From assembly GCA_964585575.1 (NCBI GenBank), contig CAZPEM010000051.1, forward strand, positions 1 through 19,928: DNA of 19,928 nt, in the 5' to 3' direction. Within the stretch, counting starts at the first letter, position 1. Each line of letters opens with the position of its first letter. Shown piece by piece: positions 15,418 to 19,928 of the stretch. A model generated the notes under the pieces. It was not told where the DNA came from. It searched no databases and saw nothing but the letters and a program-made list of their open reading frames with translations. Both the position numbers and the translations under genes were made by a program. The DNA comes from UBA4655 sp964585575 (GTDB lineage Bacteria; Planctomycetota; Planctomycetia; Pirellulales; UBA1268).

Positions 15418-16992
15418 ATGAGCACCGCTTCCGCCTCATCCTCAATGACCACCGCCATCGATCGGCTCTTGAAGCTGGCGATCGACAACGGCGCGAGCGA
15501 GGTCCGACTCTCTGGAGGCGTCGCCCCGATGCTACGCATCGGCGACCACGTGAGGCCGCTGAAGACGAAGCCCCTCACGAGCGACGAAGTGTCGGCGATG
15601 GCTGCGGCCGTCATGCCTGCCGGCGCCGATCCGACGGGCTTCGTGTTCGCCACCGCGACGGGTCGCTGCTCGGGCGCGGTCCTCGACGTCTCGGGCACGA
15701 AGGTGCTCGTCCTTCGGCAAGGCGTGGCCGAGCCCCCGCCGGCGGCCGCCGACGACGATCCCCCGCTCGAACTCGACATCGCCGACGAGAGCCTCGCCGG
15801 GCAGGCCGCGGCGAACGCAGCCGCCATCGCCGCGGGCCAGTCTCCGTCCACTCCCCGCGTCGCCACCGGCACGATCCAGATCGACAAGCTCCTCAACGCG
15901 GCCGTGAAGAACGGCGTGAGCGACATTCACATCACGACGGGCCTGCCGCCGGTGTTCCGGATCGACGGCCACATGAAACCGCAGGCCACCAAGGTGCTCA
16001 CGGCCGACGACACGAACGCCCTCATGAAGGCGATCACGCCCGAGCGGTGCCAGGCGGAGCTCGCGGAGAAAGGGGGCTGCGACTTCGGCTTCGCGTTCGG
16101 CGACATGGCCCGCTTCCGTGTGAGCGTGTTCAAGCAGCGAGGCAGCATCGCGATGGTGCTGCGGCAGATCCCCAACAAGATGCTCACGCCCGAGCAGCTC
16201 GGCGTTCCCGAGGTCTGCAAGAAGATGGTGATGCGGCCCCGCGGCCTGTTCCTCGTGACCGGTCCGACCGGCTCCGGCAAGTCGACCACGCTCGCGAGCC
16301 TCATCAACTACATCAACGAGACCGTCGACCACCACATCATCACGATCGAGGACCCGATCGAGTTCTACCACTCGTCGAAGAAGAGCACGGTGAATCAGCG
16401 GGAGGTCGGCACCGACGTGCCGAGCTTCTCGGAGGCGCTCCGCCGCGCCCTGCGTCAGGATCCCGACGTGATCCTCGTCGGCGAGCTTCGCGACCTCGAG
16501 ACGATCGAGGCGGCGATCTCCGCGGCCGAGACGGGGCACGTCGTCTTCGGCACGCTCCACACCACCGGCGCCCAGGGCACCGTCAACCGCATCATCGACG
16601 CCTTCCCGACGAACCAGCAGGAGCAGATCCGCACGCAGCTTTCGACCGCGGTGATCGGCGTGGTGAGCCAGGCGCTCCTGCCGAAGATCGGCGGCGGCCG
16701 CTGCGCCGCCTACGAGGTGCTCGTCTGCACGCCGGCGATCGGCAACCTCATCCGTGAGAACAAGACCTTTCGCATCAACTCCGCCATCCAGACCGGCGCG
16801 AAGCTCGGCATGCGGCTCCTCGACGACGACCTCTTCCGGCTCTGGAGCGAGAAAAAGGTGACCGAGGAGGACGTGCTCGCGAAGTCGCAGAGCCCCGACG
16901 ACCTCGCGCTGAGAATTGCCAACGCGAAGCGGGGCGTCTTCGAAGACGCGGAAACCGTCGCCCGGCGGGCCCAGAAGGAACAGCGGGAGTAG
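15418..16992 (+). CDS. pilT: PilT-like pilus retraction ATPase with duplicated N-domain
   Basis: A 524-residue hexameric ATPase, well above the usual 340-380 for PilT. Residues about 155-251 are the PilT N-domain (IDKLLNAAVKNGVSDIHITTGLPPVFRIDGH). Walker A is GPTGSGKS at 282-289 (Lys288). The Asp box (IEDPIEF), Walker B (DVILVGELRD) and His box (TLHTTGAQGTVNRIIDAFP) follow. The PilT-specific AIRNLIRE motif reads AIGNLIRE near 440. Residues about 14-101 repeat the N-domain in weaker form, joined by an Ala/Pro/Asp-rich linker at 102-152. It opens an operon with pilB (8-base gap) and pilC, so it probably drives retraction of the same pilus. An ATG at 15445 is an alternative start; ribosome sites are weak. 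Confidence 0.92.
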   Translation: MSTASASSSMTTAIDRLLKLAIDNGASEVRLSGGVAPMLRIGDHVRPLKTKPLTSDEVSAMAAAVMPAGADPTGFVFATATGRCSGAVLDVSGTKVLVLRQGVAEPPPAAADDDPPLELDIADESLAGQAAANAAAIAAGQSPSTPRVATGTIQIDKLLNAAVKNGVSDIHITTGLPPVFRIDGHMKPQATKVLTADDTNALMKAITPERCQAELAEKGGCDFGFAFGDMARFRVSVFKQRGSIAMVLRQIPNKMLTPEQLGVPEVCKKMVMRPRGLFLVTGPTGSGKSTTLASLINYINETVDHHIITIEDPIEFYHSSKKSTVNQREVGTDVPSFSEALRRALRQDPDVILVGELRDLETIEAAISAAETGHVVFGTLHTTGAQGTVNRIIDAFPTNQQEQIRTQLSTAVIGVVSQALLPKIGGGRCAAYEVLVCTPAIGNLIRENKTFRINSAIQTGAKLGMRLLDDDLFRLWSEKKVTEEDVLAKSQSPDDLALRIANAKRGVFEDAETVARRAQKEQRE

Positions 16993-17000
16993 CAGCGGCC

Positions 17001-18725
17001 ATGGCCCTCAAGCGGCTCGGACAGATCCTCATGAACCTCGGCCTCATCGACGAGCAGCAGCTCGCGGTGATGCTCGACGAGCAGGTGCAGCGTGGCGGCG
17101 AACTGCTGGGAACCGTTGGCGTTTCGCTCGGCTTCTTCAGCGAGGAGCAGCTCGGCGAGGCGCTCGCCGAGCAGTGGGGCACCTCGTTCGTCACGCTCTA
17201 CGACCTGGAGATCAAGCAGGACGTCGTCCATGCGATCAGCGAGCCGATGGCCCAGCTCTACCGCGTGATCCCGATCGCGCTCGAGGGCAACCGGCTCACG
17301 ATCGCCTCGTCGGAGCCGCAGAAGATCCAGATCGCCGACGAGCTGCGGACGCTTTTGGGCTACGACATCCACGTCGTCGTCGCCACCGGGGCGGAGATCG
17401 CGAAGGCGATCGAGAAGAGCTATTCGTCGGAGACCGAGAGCGTCGAGTCGATCGTGGACGACCTCGAGCACGACGACGCCCTCGCGGCGGCCGCGGCGGC
17501 CGCCGCCTCCGGCAAGGACGGCCCGACCGACCTCACGAGCATCGAGGCCCTCGCCGAGAGCGCGCCCGTTCGCAAGCTCCTCAACATGGTGCTCCTGCTC
17601 GCGATCCGCGACGGGGCGAGCGACATCCACTTCGAGCCGTTCGAGCACGAGTTCCGGATCCGGATCAAGGCCGACGGCGTGCTCTACGAGATGGTGCCGC
17701 CGCCCAAGCACCTCGCCTTCGCGATCACGACCCGCATCAAGGTCATGGCCAACCTCGACATCGCCGAGCGGCGGCTGCCGCAGGACGGCCGGATCGAGCT
17801 CAATGTCGGCGGCCACCCGGTCGATCTCCGCGTGAGCGTGCTCCCGACGCTCTTCGGCGAGAGCGTCGTGATGCGGGTGCTCGACCGGGGCGTCGTGTCG
17901 CTCGAGCTCGGGAAGATCGGGATGGAGGAGGAGATCCTCCGGCGGTTCCGCGAGGTGATCGTCCGCCCCAACGGCATCGTGCTCGTCACCGGCCCCACCG
18001 GATCCGGCAAGACGACGACCCTCTACTCCGCCCTCTCCGAGCTCAACACGCCCGACGACAAGCTCATCACCACGGAAGACCCGATTGAATACGACATCGA
18101 CGGCATCGTGCAGGTGCCGATCGATGCGGAGATCGGCAACTCGTTCGCCGCCTGCCTGCGGGCGATCCTGCGGCAGGATCCCGACCGCATCCTCGTGGGC
18201 GAGATCCGCGACGTGGAGACCGCCGAGATCGCCGTGCAGGCCTCCCTCACCGGCCACATGGTCTTCTCCACCCTCCACACCAACGACGCCCCCTCCACCA
18301 TCACGCGGCTGCGGGACATGGGGGTTCCCCCGTTCCTCATCACGGCGACGGTCGAGGCGATCCTCGCCCAGCGACTCGTGCGGCGGATCTGCACGGGATG
18401 CCGCGAGGAGGTGATCCCCGGCGCCGACGTGCTCGCCGACCTCGAGGTCACGAGCGACCAGGTGGCGGGCAAGAAGTTCTACCGCGGCAAGGGCTGCGAG
18501 AGGTGCAACCACAGCGGCTACAAGGGGCGGCTCGGTCTCTTCGAACTCCTGATCATGAACGACGCCCTCCGCGACATGGTGATGCGGAACGCCTCCACGG
18601 AGGACCTCCGCGACGCCGCCAGGAAGGCGGGCATGATCACGCTCCGCGATTCCGGCATGAACAACATCTTCCTCGGCAACACGACGGCCGAGGAGGTCAT
18701 CCGCGAGACGATCCTGGAGGCCTGA
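17001..18725 (+). CDS. pilB: Type IV pilus / type II secretion assembly ATPase (PilB/GspE family)
   Basis: A 574-residue ATPase powering pilus extension. Residues 1-145 are the MshEN domain (LGQILMNLGLIDEQQLAVMLDEQ, then GVSLGFFSEEQLGEALAEQWG). An Ala-rich acidic linker follows near 150-175. The N2 domain has SDIHFEPFEHEFRIRIKADGVL. Walker A is GPTGSGKT with Lys337. Walker B (DRILVGEIRD) and the His box (STLHTNDAPSTITRLRDMG) are intact. Zinc ligands are C464, C467, C499 and C502. It lies between pilT and pilC with gaps of 8 and 4 bases, a clear operon. It is similar throughout to the stand-alone ATPase at 3422-5134, differing mainly in the N-terminal domain and linker. Confidence 0.95.
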   Translation: MALKRLGQILMNLGLIDEQQLAVMLDEQVQRGGELLGTVGVSLGFFSEEQLGEALAEQWGTSFVTLYDLEIKQDVVHAISEPMAQLYRVIPIALEGNRLTIASSEPQKIQIADELRTLLGYDIHVVVATGAEIAKAIEKSYSSETESVESIVDDLEHDDALAAAAAAAASGKDGPTDLTSIEALAESAPVRKLLNMVLLLAIRDGASDIHFEPFEHEFRIRIKADGVLYEMVPPPKHLAFAITTRIKVMANLDIAERRLPQDGRIELNVGGHPVDLRVSVLPTLFGESVVMRVLDRGVVSLELGKIGMEEEILRRFREVIVRPNGIVLVTGPTGSGKTTTLYSALSELNTPDDKLITTEDPIEYDIDGIVQVPIDAEIGNSFAACLRAILRQDPDRILVGEIRDVETAEIAVQASLTGHMVFSTLHTNDAPSTITRLRDMGVPPFLITATVEAILAQRLVRRICTGCREEVIPGADVLADLEVTSDQVAGKKFYRGKGCERCNHSGYKGRLGLFELLIMNDALRDMVMRNASTEDLRDAARKAGMITLRDSGMNNIFLGNTTAEEVIRETILEA

Positions 18726-18729
18726 AGCG

Positions 18730-19928
18730 ATGCCCACCTTCCAATACGAAGCGATCGACGCGGCGACCGGGAAGGAGGTCCGCGACGTCGTGGAGGCCAC
18801 GACCGAGGCCGAGGCCCAGGCCACGATCCGCTCGATGGGCTACATGGTCACGAAGCTCAAGGCCCAGCGGGCGAAGGCCGCCCCGAAGGCGGGCGGTCGC
18901 AAGCCCGGCCGCACCTTCGCGATGGGAGGCGTGAAGTCGAGGGACCTCACGCTCTTCACCCGCCAGCTCTCGATCCTCCAGGACGCCGGCCTGCCGATCC
19001 TGCGGAGCCTCAGGATCCTCGCCGAGATGCAGAAGCCGGGCCGACTGAAGAACAGCCTGCTCGACGTCTGCGACGAAATCGAGGGCGGTGCCACGCTCTC
19101 GGAAGCGCTCTCGAAATCCCCGAAGGCCTTCGACCGGCTCTACTGCAACATGATCCGGGCCGGCGAGGCGGGCGGGGCGCTCGAGGTGATCCTGCGGCGG
19201 CTCGCGGAGTTCATGGAGCGGAGCCAGTCGCTCAAGCGGAAGGTGAAGGGGGCGATGGTCTATCCGATCGTCGTCGTGAGCGTGGCCGTCGGCATCCTCA
19301 CGTTCATCATGATGAAGATCGTGCCGCAGTTCAAAAAGATCTTCGACGACTTCGGCAGCACCCTCCCGCCGATGACGCAGCTGCTCATCGACATCTCCAA
19401 CTGGGTGGTGAACTACTGGTACCTCATCCCGGCGATCCCCTTCGGCATCAACCTGCTGATCAAGGCGATCAAGCTCGTTCCCTACGGCCGGTTCGGTTGG
19501 GACCTCTTCATCCTCAAGGCGCCGATCTTCGGCCAGCTCGTGGAGAAGAACATCCTCTCCCGCTCGACCCGCACGCTCGGCACGCTCCTCTCCAGCGGCG
19601 TGCCGATCCTGGAAGCCCTCAACATCACCCGCGAGACCTCGAACAACATGATGTTCGAGCGGCTCTTTTCGAAGGTCTCGGAGTCGATCCGCGACGGCGA
19701 CGCGATCGCGAAGCCCCTCAAGGAGCATTCCTCGCCGCCGCTCAACGCCGTGGCGATGCTCTTCTGGACGGCCTTCGTGCCGGTGATCGGCGCCCTGCTC
19801 TACCTCACCCGCTACAAGAAGCGGGTGGTGGACGACCTCGTCGTGAACATGGTGGACGTGGGCGAGGAGTCGGGCGAGCTCGACACGATGCTCTACAAGG
19901 TGGCCGACACCTACGACGAGGAGGTGGC
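18730..19928 (+). CDS. pilC: Type IV pilus inner-membrane platform protein (PilC/GspF), 3' end missing
   Basis: The first 399 residues are present; the frame is open at the window end. The N-terminus PTFQYEAIDAATGKEV is typical of GspF/PilC. GspF domain 1 spans about 70-195 (LTLFTRQLSILQDAGLPILRSL) and ends in membrane helix 1 at 177-196. A second hydrophobic stretch is at 226-246. GspF domain 2 starts near 275 (ILSRSTRTLGTLLSSGVPILEAL). It is interrupted at about 338-368 by an extra hydrophobic segment before the conserved VVNMVDVGEESGELDTML. PilC binds PilB and PilT and forms the platform on which the fibre is built. It follows pilB by four bases. Confidence 0.93.
   Translation, partial: MPTFQYEAIDAATGKEVRDVVEATTEAEAQATIRSMGYMVTKLKAQRAKAAPKAGGRKPGRTFAMGGVKSRDLTLFTRQLSILQDAGLPILRSLRILAEMQKPGRLKNSLLDVCDEIEGGATLSEALSKSPKAFDRLYCNMIRAGEAGGALEVILRRLAEFMERSQSLKRKVKGAMVYPIVVVSVAVGILTFIMMKIVPQFKKIFDDFGSTLPPMTQLLIDISNWVVNYWYLIPAIPFGINLLIKAIKLVPYGRFGWDLFILKAPIFGQLVEKNILSRSTRTLGTLLSSGVPILEALNITRETSNNMMFERLFSKVSESIRDGDAIAKPLKEHSSPPLNAVAMLFWTAFVPVIGALLYLTRYKKRVVDDLVVNMVDVGEESGELDTMLYKVADTYDEEV

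Noticed and set aside
16710..18824. 704-residue open frame on the minus strand opposite pilB
   Set aside because: It lies antisense to a gene with all PilB motifs. Long antisense frames are expected in GC-rich DNA, and its translation is rich in His, Asp, Arg and Val with no domain.

Overview
The window is about 20 kb of GC-rich chromosomal DNA from a bacterium that is very probably a planctomycete (Pirellulales-like). The reasons are an N-terminal AEPLETRRLLAG motif (the LEPR-type motif of secreted planctomycete proteins) on a large calcium-repeat protein, small secreted proteins of planctomycete style, a type IV pilus ATPase/platform set with lineage-type domain changes, and a RAYT of the FLTWTTYGAWLPGDPRG type. 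No tRNA, rRNA, CRISPR array or prophage was seen.

Layout. The first 236 bases hold the tail of an unseen gene and a compact, highly structured repeat element. Two minus-strand genes follow, overlapping end to start: a CinA-C-like/NadD-like fusion protein (1499-2671) and a secreted HExxH metallopeptidase (237-1514). A spacer with four 15-bp tandem repeats leads to a small secreted protein (2858-3415). This converges on a GspE/PilB ATPase (3422-5134). Upstream of that lies a 908-residue RTX plus beta-propeller surface protein (5213-7939). Next come glnB (8113-8451), with a Rho-independent terminator and a good sigma-54 promoter match, L-threonine aldolase (8784-9887), clpS (9923-10288) and serS (10362-11645).

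Between the convergent serS and sugar isomerase genes lies a 1.5-kb island. It holds a RAYT transposase (11993-12511) and at least five copies of one REP-like palindrome in both orientations, plus tandem arrays and a segmental duplication. The island is bounded on both sides by the same 16-bp palindrome, which contains the stop codon of each flanking gene. This is the most unusual part of the window.

After the island, a sugar phosphate isomerase/epimerase and a Gfo/Idh/MocA oxidoreductase form a minus-strand pair (13214-15150), probably for carbohydrate conversion. The right end is a plus-strand operon, pilT-like, pilB-like and pilC (15418 to the window end), encoding the motors and inner-membrane platform of a type IV pilus or type II secretion machine. 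Its PilT carries a degenerate second copy of the PilT N-domain, and its PilC has an extra hydrophobic helix inside the second GspF domain. The separate GspE/PilB at 3422-5134 gives the organism at least two such extension-type ATPases.
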